From contig CALKWP010000001.1 in the NCBI GenBank assembly GCA_938004075.1, positions 1 to 5,794 of the forward strand: a stretch of DNA of 5,794 nt, read 5' to 3'. Shown piece after piece: positions 1 through 5,573 of this stretch. Both the position numbers and the translations under genes were made by a program. The stretch comes from an uncultured Methanomassiliicoccales archaeon (lineage in GTDB: Archaea; Thermoplasmatota; Thermoplasmata; SG8-5). Position 1 is the first letter of the stretch; every line of letters begins with the position of its first letter. The notes beneath the pieces are model-generated. The model made no database searches. It was not told the DNA's origin and saw nothing but the letters and a program-made list of their open reading frames with translations.

Positions 1-43
1 TGGTGATTCGTGACTGGAGTTCAGACGTGTGCTCTTCCGATCT
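1..43. other. Illumina sequencing adapter left at contig end
   Basis: Positions 10-43 match, base for base as I recall it, the 34-nt Illumina TruSeq multiplexing adapter (read-2 primer site, beginning GTGACTGGAGTTC and ending GCTCTTCCGATCT). The nine bases before it fit a sample index plus the last base of the adapter stem. The sequence is synthetic, so no gene, promoter or reading frame should be drawn through it. Genomic sequence starts at about 44. A plus-strand reading frame entering here gives the residues RDWSSDVCSSDL, a translation typical of adapter contamination. Confidence 0.97.
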
Positions 44-100
44 AAAATGCTACGGAAAGGATAAGAGAGAAGATCCTGTGCTAGAGATGCGTAATGTTTT

Positions 101-127
101 TCGCCCCGCATTCGAGACGCGGGGCGA
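101..127. repeat. Perfect GC-rich inverted repeat (hairpin A)
   Basis: TCGCCCCGC (101-109) pairs perfectly with GCGGGGCGA (119-127), giving a 9-bp stem around a 9-nt loop. It is preceded by a T5 run on the plus strand (97-101), so it is not followed by a U-tract on plus, and it is followed by A residues on minus. It therefore does not look like a bacterial-type terminator on either strand. Confidence 0.7.
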
Positions 128-131
128 GTAC

Positions 132-165
132 CTGCCACCCCGGGCTCACACCCGGGGTTTGGCAG
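132..165. repeat. Long bulged inverted repeat with CTCACA loop (hairpin B)
   Basis: CTGCCA (132-137) pairs with TGGCAG (160-165), and CCCCGGG (138-144) pairs with CCCGGGG (151-157). A two-base TT bulge lies at 158-159. The result is a 13-bp stem with a six-base loop, CTCACA (145-150). The stem is very stable and lies only 4 nt from hairpin A. The same loop recurs in the hairpin at 231-250. Confidence 0.7.
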
Positions 166-217
166 AATGGAGTTGCAGAATTCTCCAAAATGAGGGGTCA
201 AGCGCACTCGATTTCAT

Positions 218-266
218 AATAAATTCAAAACCTGGTCCTCACAGGCCAGGCATGCCGAATAAATTC
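218..266. repeat. Direct repeat AATAAATTC flanking hairpin C
   Basis: The nonamer AATAAATTC occurs at 218-226 and again at 258-266, spaced 40 nt apart and bracketing hairpin C. On the minus strand each copy reads GAATTTATT, an AT-rich string somewhat like an archaeal TATA element. A short AT-rich repeat can arise by chance, so significance is uncertain. Confidence 0.5.
227..250 (-). terminator. Possible terminator hairpin of glmM-glmU operon (hairpin C)
   Basis: CCTGGTC (231-237) faces GGCCAGG (244-250) around the loop CTCACA (238-243). Read on the minus strand, the stem is followed by TTTT (230-227) and lies 36 nt past the GlmU-like stop codon, so it could end that transcript. The position 236/245 pair is a U-G wobble in plus-strand RNA but an A/C mismatch in minus-strand RNA, so the hairpin is better paired as plus-strand RNA. 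That leaves its role uncertain. Confidence 0.35.
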
Positions 267-285
267 TTTTTCTATTCAGCAGTTT

Positions 286-1512
286 TCAGTAGATCTTTGA
301 GCCAGGCTGTATCGTTCCGCCAACAGTTGTCCCTGCTCCCACGAAGCAGTCCTCGGAGATTATCGTTCCTGGCTGTATGCTGGCGTTAATCCCTACTTTG
401 ACGTTATCCCCGGTTATGACGCCCAGCTTTCTGAGTCCAGTTTCCACGATCTTTCCTTTGAGGCTCACTTTGATGTTTGCGCCGTCAAGCCTTAGGTTCG
501 CGACCTTCGTCCCGGATCCAAGGTTCGTCTCTCGGCCCAGCACGCTGTCGCCCACGTAGTTGTGATGGGGGGCCTTGGCCTTGTCCATGAGTATGGAGTT
601 CTTCACCTCGCTGGCATTGCCGACCTTGCAGCCGTTTCCTATGAAAGTGGACGGGCGGATATAGCAATTCGGGCCAATCTCGGTATCCTGGCCGATTATC
701 ACCGGGCCGATGATGTAGGCGCCGTTCATTATGCGGCTGCCCTTGCCCAGGACTATGTCTCCCTCAATGGTCGCATTGGGCTGCACCTCCCCCTCAATCC
801 TGGCCTTGAGCCCCTGCATCAGAAGCTTGTTGGCCCTTAGAAGGTCCCATGGCCTGCCGACATCGACCCACTCGCCCTCGTATCTCTGGCACAGCACGTC
901 CTTCTTTGCGGCCAACGAAGTCAATGTGTCAGTTATCTCGTACTCCCCGCGGATGGATTTTCCTGTGTTCTCTATCTCCCTGAATATCTCGGGAGTGAAG
1001 ACGTAGATACCTGCATTCGCCAGGTTTCCGGGCGGATTCTTGGATTTCTCCACAACGCGCACAAGCTTGCCGCCCTTATGCTCCAGTATGCCGAACTCCC
1101 TCGGGTTGTCAACCTGAACTCCAGTAACAACAGTCGAGCCGGTCTTCTTGAAGCAGTCCAGCGCCCCCTTGATTGTTTCCTTATTGACAATCACGTCTCC
1201 ATTGATGCAGAGAAAATCCTCATCCAGGACCAGCTTTGCGGTTCCGATGGCGTTGGCCGTGCCCAGGGGCTTCCTCTGGACCACGTAGCTCAGGTTGACG
1301 CCAAGTTCCGACCCATCTCCGAACTCCTGGTCGATGTATCTTCTCCCCGGATTCACCAGTATGCATATGTCCTTGACCTTGCAGGCCCTCAGCGTCTCCA
1401 GCATATGCTGCAGGAGCGGCTTGCCCGCCACAGGCAGCAGAGCCTTCGGCATCCTGGCAGTCAACGGTCTCATCCTGGTGCCGTCTCCGGCAGCTAGTAT
1501 GAACGCTTTCAT
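286..1512 (-). CDS. glmU: Bifunctional sugar-1-phosphate nucleotidylyltransferase/acetyltransferase (GlmU-like, archaeal)
   Basis: This protein of 408 aa probably makes UDP-GlcNAc from glucosamine-1-phosphate by N-acetylation and then uridylylation in the cytoplasm. The N-terminal half (about 1-235) is a nucleotidyltransferase fold: LAAGDGTRMRPLT at 7-18 is the nucleotide-binding signature, PKALLPVAGKP follows at 22-32, the NGD at 104-106 supplies a likely metal-binding Asp, and EWVDVG at 214-219 a second. The C-terminal half (about 240-408) is a left-handed beta-helix of hexapeptide repeats. APHHNYVGDS at 314-323 and ANLR at 338-341 match the acetyltransferase active-site region of the Sulfolobus ST0452 family, with His316 the probable catalytic residue, so both activities look intact. 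The ATG overlaps the upstream mutase stop as ATGA, which implies translational coupling. Specificity for GlcNAc rather than glucose or GalNAc is inferred from the acetyltransferase half and from the mutase next door. Confidence 0.9.
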   Translation of the reverse strand: MKAFILAAGDGTRMRPLTARMPKALLPVAGKPLLQHMLETLRACKVKDICILVNPGRRYIDQEFGDGSELGVNLSYVVQRKPLGTANAIGTAKLVLDEDFLCINGDVIVNKETIKGALDCFKKTGSTVVTGVQVDNPREFGILEHKGGKLVRVVEKSKNPPGNLANAGIYVFTPEIFREIENTGKSIRGEYEITDTLTSLAAKKDVLCQRYEGEWVDVGRPWDLLRANKLLMQGLKARIEGEVQPNATIEGDIVLGKGSRIMNGAYIIGPVIIGQDTEIGPNCYIRPSTFIGNGCKVGNASEVKNSILMDKAKAPHHNYVGDSVLGRETNLGSGTKVANLRLDGANIKVSLKGKIVETGLRKLGVITGDNVKVGINASIQPGTIISEDCFVGAGTTVGGTIQPGSKIY

Positions 1513-2816
1513 TTCAGCACTTCCTCTATTATTTTCAATGCATCATCGTAAATCTCACGGGCTCTGGCATCGGTCTCCGCCTCAACGACCAGCTTCAGCT
1601 TCGGTTCGGTTCCAGAAGGCCGCAGGAGCATCCATCCGCCATCGAAGACCGCCCTTATGCCATCAAGCTGGGAAATCTCCAGGGGGTTTCTCGCTGCAAT
1701 CTTCGCGGCAACCGCAGCCATGACTTCCCCCTTCCTCTCCAGGGGCATGTCCACCCTCTTCTTCATGATTGTGAGCTTCGGTATCTCAGCCAGTTGTTCG
1801 GATAATGGGCGCTGCATAACCATCTGCACAAGCTTTGCGGCCGCATAAATCCCATCCGGGCAGTAGGACATCCTGGGGAACACCCATGTGCCGGATGGCT
1901 CAGCGCCGAAATCCGCGCCTGTTTCCTTGATCTTCTCTGAAACGTAAACGTCCCCGACGCGGCATCTGACCACTTCGATGCTTCCGAGGTATCTATCGAC
2001 TGCCATGCTGGCATTCACCGGAACGACCACTTTCTTCCTTCCTTCGGCTTTGCAGAGCAGCGGCATCAGCGCGTCCCCGCCGGCAAAATTTCCCTTGTCA
2101 TCCACAGCCACCATGCGGTCCCCATCGCCGTCATGTGCAATGCCCAGGTTCGCACCAGCCTCGACAACGCATTTTCCCAGCAGCCTGGTGTTTTCTTCGG
2201 TAGGCTCGGAAGACCTTCCCGGGAAGGAGCCGTCCGGATGCCCGTTCAGTGTGATGACCTCGCAGCCCAGCTTCCGCAGCAGGTAAGGCGTTATTGTCGA
2301 AGCGGCTCCGTTGCCGCAATCAACAACGACCCTGCCTTTCAACCCCCCAATCTCGGACGCGATGCGCTGGATATGCCTGTCAATGGCCCAATCAATAGTT
2401 CTCAGATGTCCGACCCGGTCCCATGCGACGGAGGGAATATTATCTCCCAGCAGTAACGACTCAACCGCTTCCATCTGGGCGGTTATGAAACTCGAGCCAT
2501 CTGGATTCCAGAACTTCATGCCATTGTCCGGAGCCGGGTTGTGCGAGGCGGTGATCATTATGCCGGCCTTCTTCTCCCTGGCCGCGTTGGCAAGCGTCGG
2601 AGTTGAAACCAGGCCCGCGGAGGTCGCGTCAGCACCGGCAGCCAGCAATCCTGATATCACGGCATTGGCCAGCAACGGGCTTGTGGTCCTTGCGTCCCAG
2701 CCAACAACTACGTCGTCGTATAGATTTCCCACTGCCTGGCCCGCGCGGCAGGCGAATTCCGGGGTGATGAGCTCATTGAACCTTCCCCTTATCCCGGAGG
2801 AACCGAACAGCTTCAT
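1509..2816 (-). CDS. glmM: Phosphoglucosamine mutase / phosphohexomutase (GlmM-type)
   Basis: A 435-aa alpha-D-phosphohexomutase, near the usual archaeal length. It moves phosphate between C6 and C1 of a hexose, most likely glucosamine-6-P to glucosamine-1-P. All four active-site loops are present: TASHNP at 89-94, with Ser91 as the phosphorylated residue; the metal loop DGDGDR at 229-234; the sugar loop GAEPSG at 304-309; and the phosphate loop RPSGTEP at 399-405. The N-terminus MKLFGSSGIRG is typical of the family and fixes the start. The gene directly precedes the GlmU-like enzyme and overlaps it by 4 nt, so the two form a substrate-product pair. A phosphomannomutase activity cannot be excluded, since archaeal members are often promiscuous. 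A TATA-like box sits about 25 nt upstream of the ATG, so the message may be leaderless. Confidence 0.92.
   Translation of the reverse strand: MKLFGSSGIRGRFNELITPEFACRAGQAVGNLYDDVVVGWDARTTSPLLANAVISGLLAAGADATSAGLVSTPTLANAAREKKAGIMITASHNPAPDNGMKFWNPDGSSFITAQMEAVESLLLGDNIPSVAWDRVGHLRTIDWAIDRHIQRIASEIGGLKGRVVVDCGNGAASTITPYLLRKLGCEVITLNGHPDGSFPGRSSEPTEENTRLLGKCVVEAGANLGIAHDGDGDRMVAVDDKGNFAGGDALMPLLCKAEGRKKVVVPVNASMAVDRYLGSIEVVRCRVGDVYVSEKIKETGADFGAEPSGTWVFPRMSYCPDGIYAAAKLVQMVMQRPLSEQLAEIPKLTIMKKRVDMPLERKGEVMAAVAAKIAARNPLEISQLDGIRAVFDGGWMLLRPSGTEPKLKLVVEAETDARAREIYDDALKIIEEVLK
1523..1526 (-). promoter_or_regulatory. Shine-Dalgarno-like GAGG before GlmU-like start
   Basis: On the minus strand GAGG lies inside the 3' end of the mutase gene, 10 nt before the ATG at 1512. 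Together with the ATGA stop/start overlap it supports reinitiation on a shared mRNA. The match to the 16S 3' end is short. Confidence 0.4.
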
Positions 2817-2836
2817 GCCACTTCATTCGCGTTCTG

Positions 2837-2845
2837 TATAAAATA
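2837..2845 (-). promoter_or_regulatory. TATA-like box for the glmM-glmU operon
   Basis: The minus strand reads TATTTTATA in the 42-nt gap between the flavodoxin stop and the glmM start. Its centre is 25 nt from the A of the glmM ATG (2816). Archaeal transcription usually begins about 25 nt past the TATA centre, so the start site would fall on or beside the ATG. No Shine-Dalgarno sequence lies in the gap, which fits a leaderless mRNA. Confidence 0.6.
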
Positions 2846-2858
2846 CCTTGCGGTTTTC

Positions 2859-3341
2859 TCACAATACTTCCGCCAGTTCCCTGCCCCATACTTCAGACCT
2901 CGCGGTGTCCACGGGCCTTGAGCCGCTGGCGCTTCCCAGCTTGATGCTCTTTCCGTCTGGCATGAAACCAACGAAAGCGCGCGTCGAGATTGCCTTGACG
3001 CCATATTTCTCAGCGAAGAAATCAATGTAATTCTTGACGGCCTCACCGCTTTTCTTCGGGTCATCGGCCAGCATCCCGCATGCGACGAATATCGCAATCT
3101 TCTTTCCAGCTAATGCTTTACTTTTCAGCAATTTTTTTGCCGGGCCATACCATCTGCCGAACCTCACACCGGAGCCGACCACGATGGAATCATAATCTCT
3201 GAGGTCCGTCTTCCCGGATTTTCTCAGATCTACAATATCAATCTCCCTTCCCAGGCCCCTGAGCGAGCCGGCAATCGCACCGGCATGCTGCGCGGTCGCA
3301 TTCGTCCTGCTGGCGTAGGCTATCAATATCCTTCCGGGCAT
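2859..3341 (-). CDS. Flavodoxin-domain protein (HemG-like flavodoxin family)
   Basis: A 160-aa soluble protein with a flavodoxin fold that should bind FMN and carry electrons or reduce a partner. The first strand and phosphate loop read LIAYASRTNATA (6-17), with Ser11, Thr13 and Thr17 placed as in the S/T-x-T-x-x-T FMN-phosphate motif. VVGSGVRFGRW at 54-64 is the second flavin-contacting loop, in the form seen in the HemG/protoporphyrinogen-oxidase-like flavodoxin family (Flavodoxin_5). FVACGML at 85-91 is the third, with a Cys. No membrane segment or second domain is visible. There are no haem genes nearby, so a role in protoporphyrinogen oxidation is not supported. It starts 10 nt after the transporter stop, so it is probably co-transcribed with it, though a weak TATA-like string at 3366-3372 could drive it separately. 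Its redox partner is unknown. Confidence 0.82.
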   Translation of the reverse strand: MPGRILIAYASRTNATAQHAGAIAGSLRGLGREIDIVDLRKSGKTDLRDYDSIVVGSGVRFGRWYGPAKKLLKSKALAGKKIAIFVACGMLADDPKKSGEAVKNYIDFFAEKYGVKAISTRAFVGFMPDGKSIKLGSASGSRPVDTARSEVWGRELAEVL

Positions 3342-3351
3342 AGGCAGTAAA

Positions 3352-4293
3352 TCAGATAGATTGATGATAAAACTTTGCCTTTCGCCTGCCTTTCCCGGAT
3401 TTCCTCATGCCCCATACCTGGGAGAGAATCATCCCGGCAAGCATAAGCCCGCAACCCACAGCCCCCCTGAGGGACAGCGTCTCATTCAGGAACATCCACC
3501 CGCCGATGAGGGCGAACACGGCTTCCAGGCTCATGAGCAGCGCGCCATGGGCGGCGTTTGCCTTCTTCTGCACGACCACCTGGAGAGTGTACGCGATCCC
3601 CACCGACATCACGCCGCCATACAGCAACGGAACAGCCGCGCCGGAAATCCCGGCCCAGGTGATCTCCTCGATGGCCAGCGCAACCGCCAGGCTCAGCAGG
3701 GAGCATACCATGAATTCAGCGAACGCCAGCTTGATGGTGTCCATCTTCGGAGCCAGCCATCCGATGACCAGTATCTGCGCGGCCCAGCAGAATGCTCCGA
3801 TGAGCACGAGAAAATCTCCCCAGGACATGTTGAACGTTCCCGTGAAACTCAGAAGATAGAGACCCACAAAAGCCACCAAGGCTCCGATCCAGGTACCCGG
3901 GTGCGCTTTCTGGCCGACAAGCAAGCCGAGCAATGGCACCAGCACCAGATAGAGCCCTGTGATGAATCCAGCATTTCCCGCCGAGGTTGTGATGAGCCCG
4001 ACCTGCTGGAAGCTGGCTCCGAGGAACACCAGCCCGCCGGCGATGCTGCCGCCAATGAGCAGCATCTTTTTCGAGTCGAATTCACCCGAGGGCTGAGGCA
4101 TGTTCCTGGACCGCCACAAGATGAACGGCAGAAGCGTCAGCGCGCCCATGAGGAACCTGACTCCGTTGAATGCGAACGGGCCCATGTGCTCCATGCCCAC
4201 GCGCTGGGCGACGAAAGCGAAGCCCCAGATGGCTGCGGCTACCAGCAATACCATGTCATATGGCGCGGTCTTTCCCTCTTTGGCTCGGTCCAT
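3352..4293 (-). CDS. EamA/DMT-family transporter, about 10 TM
   Basis: A membrane protein of 313 aa with the two-times-five-helix plan of the drug/metabolite transporter superfamily, which moves small metabolites across the cytoplasmic membrane; the substrate cannot be told from sequence. Numbering from the chosen start, the first EamA repeat opens with LLVAAAIWGFAFVAQRVG (about 16-33) and includes the family-typical stretch GNAGFITGLYLVLVPLLG (106-123). The second repeat ends with LEAVFALIGGWMFLNETLS (256-274), a strongly conserved EamA signature. The C-terminal tail is basic (about 295-313) and probably cytoplasmic. A longer frame begins with TTG at 4344, adding 17 residues. I prefer the ATG at 4293, because a TATA-like box at 4317-4323 would place the transcript start there and the extra residues would overlap the promoter. 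It heads a probable operon with the flavodoxin gene. Confidence 0.88.
   Translation of the reverse strand: MDRAKEGKTAPYDMVLLVAAAIWGFAFVAQRVGMEHMGPFAFNGVRFLMGALTLLPFILWRSRNMPQPSGEFDSKKMLLIGGSIAGGLVFLGASFQQVGLITTSAGNAGFITGLYLVLVPLLGLLVGQKAHPGTWIGALVAFVGLYLLSFTGTFNMSWGDFLVLIGAFCWAAQILVIGWLAPKMDTIKLAFAEFMVCSLLSLAVALAIEEITWAGISGAAVPLLYGGVMSVGIAYTLQVVVQKKANAAHGALLMSLEAVFALIGGWMFLNETLSLRGAVGCGLMLAGMILSQVWGMRKSGKGRRKAKFYHQSI
3366..3372 (-). promoter_or_regulatory. Weak TATA-like element before flavodoxin gene
   Basis: The minus strand reads TTTTATC here, inside the last codons of the transporter gene, centred 28 nt before the flavodoxin ATG at 3341. There is no Shine-Dalgarno sequence ahead of that ATG. 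The spacing fits a leaderless promoter like others in this window, but the match to TATA is imperfect and lies within coding sequence. Confidence 0.25.
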
Positions 4294-4316
4294 GCTCGGG
4301 GCCAGTTCATTTACGG

Positions 4317-4323
4317 ATATATA
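4317..4323 (-). promoter_or_regulatory. TATA-like box for the transporter gene
   Basis: The minus strand reads TATATAT, centred 27 nt upstream of the ATG at 4293. It predicts transcription starting at or just before that ATG. It lies back to back with the plus-strand box at 4350-4357, so the two divergent promoters share about 33 bp between their TATA centres. Confidence 0.55.
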
Positions 4324-4328
4324 GATAT

Positions 4329-4348
4329 CATTTGCATCATTCAAAATG
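4329..4348. promoter_or_regulatory. Possible operator between divergent TATA boxes
   Basis: Between the two TATA-like boxes lies an imperfect inverted repeat, CATTTG... facing ...CAAAATG, that encloses a copy of the direct repeat ATCATT (4327-4332 and 4336-4341). A regulator bound here would touch both promoters. The repeats are short and AT-rich, so this is speculative. Confidence 0.2.
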
Positions 4349-4349
4349 G

Positions 4350-4357
4350 TTTAATAT
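4350..4357 (+). promoter_or_regulatory. TATA-like box for plus-strand flavodoxin gene
   Basis: TTTAATAT is centred about 25 nt before the ATG at 4379 and only about 16 nt before the alternative ATG at 4370. Normal archaeal spacing therefore favours 4379 as both the transcript start and the translation start. No Shine-Dalgarno sequence precedes either ATG. Confidence 0.55.
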
Positions 4358-4378
4358 CGGCAGCGCAATATGCACCGT

Positions 4379-4804
4379 ATGAAGTACGCAATTGTTTACT
4401 GGTCCCGTTTCGGGAACAACCAGAAAATAGTGAGCGCTCTTGAGCCAATGCTTGCCGGAAAAGGCCAGGTAACGGTCATCAAGGCCGGGACCCCCGAGGC
4501 CGCGAAGCTTCCCGACGCGGATGTGTACATATTCTCCGCCGCTGCGGAAAGGTTCTCCATCCAAACTGACATGAAGAAGCTGATGAAGGACCTCCGCGGC
4601 ATGGAAGGGAAGAAGTACGCGCTGATCAACACTCACGCACTGAAGTTCAAGAGCTGGCTCGGCAGGATGAACAAGCTTCTCGCGAAAAGCGGCATGACTC
4701 GAATTGCAGAAACAGCGTTCCTCATGGGCCCGGGCACAGACAAGGGCAACGGCCTTGGCGCTGGCTGGGAGAAACAGCTGGAAGAGTTTGCAGGGAAACT
4801 CTAG
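4379..4804 (+). CDS. Small flavodoxin-like protein
   Basis: A 141-aa soluble protein of short flavodoxin type, the only plus-strand gene here. It begins MKYAIVYWSRFGNNQKI, a beta strand running into an FMN-phosphate loop with Ser9, Arg10 and Asn13 (SRFGNNQ, 9-15). DADVYIFSAAAERFSIQ (47-63) forms the next strand and flavin loop, and YALINTHALK (80-89) the strand before the third loop. There is no second domain, signal peptide or membrane helix. It differs from the flavodoxin at 2859-3341 in length and loop sequences, so the two are not a recent duplication. An in-frame ATG at 4370 would add Met-His-Arg, but TATA spacing favours 4379. It is transcribed away from the transporter, and its TAG stop overlaps the stop of the convergent chaperone gene by 4 nt. 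Electron-carrier function is inferred; the partner is unknown. Confidence 0.78.
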   Translation: MKYAIVYWSRFGNNQKIVSALEPMLAGKGQVTVIKAGTPEAAKLPDADVYIFSAAAERFSIQTDMKKLMKDLRGMEGKKYALINTHALKFKSWLGRMNKLLAKSGMTRIAETAFLMGPGTDKGNGLGAGWEKQLEEFAGKL

Positions 4805-5568
4805 CCGTACATCACCTGCTGCTCCCTTCCGGCCGGCTGGTTCATGGCGCCGGCCTGCATGTTGGCGTTCTTGACATGGGCCTCGAGCCTTTCCGCCTCC
4901 TTTATCAACGGTTGGGAATCAAGCTTTATCTTCGGCAGGAAATCGTCAAGTATCTCGATGGTCCTGGCTGCCGCCCTTGCGTCCGGTATCTGCGGGTTCG
5001 CGTCGGAGAGCAGGCAAATGGCATCCCTGCCGGTTCTCTCGGCCTCATGCAGCAGCACGCCGGAAATTCCCGTGATGATGCCGTTCTGCATCGGCTTGAT
5101 GTTCTTGTTCTCCAGGAACTTCCTGGCATTGGGAGTGCTGGCTATGGCGTATGTCGTGTGCTCGCTCTGGTTCTCGCTCATGTTGATTATGCCTTCAATG
5201 GAGATTATCGTTTTTATCTCCTTCTTCCCGACCCATTCCAGCAACTTGTCGGCAAGCGGCTGCATAAGCTCGGATGGCGGCGGAAACTCGGACGTGATGA
5301 CGACCAACCTCTCACATATGCAATCCTTCTTCTCGACCGGCTGGCCGGCATATATTCGCACCGGCGGCATCGGAATCCCGCCTGAGATTATGGACGCGGG
5401 CTGGAAGTGCCTTGACCGCACCGAGCCGATGTACTCCATGTTCAGAGTCTTTATCAGGTAATTCGCCACGATCGAGCTGACCATCCCCACGCTGGGGAAT
5501 CCCTCGATCATTACCGCTCCCTTCAGAGTCGCTTCCTTTCTCTCAACGATCTCAATGTCATTGTACAT
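4801..5568 (-). CDS. PAC2-family proteasome assembly chaperone (PbaB-like) with HbYX-type C-terminus
   Basis: A 255-aa archaeal PAC2-family protein, related to the chaperones that bind the 20S proteasome alpha ring. The family signature GFPSVGMVSSIVANYLI is at 23-39, followed by the conserved pattern HFQPASIISGGIPMPPVRIY at 54-73. GISGVLLHEAERTGRDAICLLSD at 167-189 has the later conserved strand and helix. Residues 220-235 are a charged helix, and 236-252 a flexible Gln/Ala/Gly-rich linker. The last three residues are Met-Tyr-Gly, matching hydrophobic-Tyr-any (HbYX), the tail by which PAN, Pba1-Pba2 and archaeal PbaA/PbaB dock in alpha-ring pockets. The upstream gene is a proteasome-like subunit 13 nt away, which supports the role. 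Translation should use the AAGGAG at 5582-5577. No TATA-like box precedes it, so it is probably read from an upstream promoter. Confidence 0.88.
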   Translation of the reverse strand: MYNDIEIVERKEATLKGAVMIEGFPSVGMVSSIVANYLIKTLNMEYIGSVRSRHFQPASIISGGIPMPPVRIYAGQPVEKKDCICERLVVITSEFPPPSELMQPLADKLLEWVGKKEIKTIISIEGIINMSENQSEHTTYAIASTPNARKFLENKNIKPMQNGIITGISGVLLHEAERTGRDAICLLSDANPQIPDARAAARTIEILDDFLPKIKLDSQPLIKEAERLEAHVKNANMQAGAMNQPAGREQQVMYG

Positions 5569-5573
5569 ATTTC

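Larger units (their letters stand above)
44..285. other. Non-coding region with three hairpins
   Basis: This is the stretch between the adapter junction and the end of the GlmU-like gene. I see no convincing protein: the only long plus-strand frame begins in adapter sequence and reads as low-quality, arginine- and proline-rich peptide, then runs on antisense into the GlmU-like gene. The region holds three inverted repeats (101-127, 132-165, 231-250), a repeated nonamer (218-226 and 258-266) and a T-rich patch at 264-273. It may be a 3' regulatory or terminator region, or a structured RNA. The left part could be affected by the contig end. Confidence 0.6.

Noticed and set aside
101..165. tRNA or rRNA fragment suggested by the GC-rich stems and a TTCGA in one loop
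   Set aside because: The loop with TTCGA is nine bases, there is no 7-bp acceptor stem, D-arm or anticodon arm at the required spacing, and nothing matches 5S, SRP or RNase P motifs that I know.
101..250. CRISPR-like repeats
   Set aside because: The three stems differ in sequence and spacing. Only the six-base loop is shared by two of them, and there are no regular spacers.
3..389. 128-aa open reading frame on plus strand
   Set aside because: It begins in Illumina adapter sequence, reads through hairpins with no recognisable domain, and its end lies antisense inside the GlmU-like gene.
2824..2826. Upstream ATG before glmM (ATGAAG occurs twice, 10 nt apart)
   Set aside because: It is out of frame with the mutase, and the TATA spacing of about 15 nt would be too short. 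The family N-terminus MKLFGSSGIRG fixes the start at 2816.
3361..4443. 360-aa plus-strand open frame opposite the transporter
   Set aside because: It is the antisense shadow of the EamA gene: His-, Gln- and Pro-rich with no domain, whereas the minus strand gives clear membrane helices and EamA signatures.
2859..4804. The two flavodoxins as a tandem gene duplication
   Set aside because: They are on opposite strands, differ in length, and their FMN loops (ASRTNATA and SRFGNNQ) and later regions share little beyond the fold.
4844..5461. 205-aa plus-strand open frame opposite the PAC2 gene
   Set aside because: It is Ser- and Met-rich with no recognisable family and lies antisense to a well-supported PAC2 protein with its own Shine-Dalgarno site.
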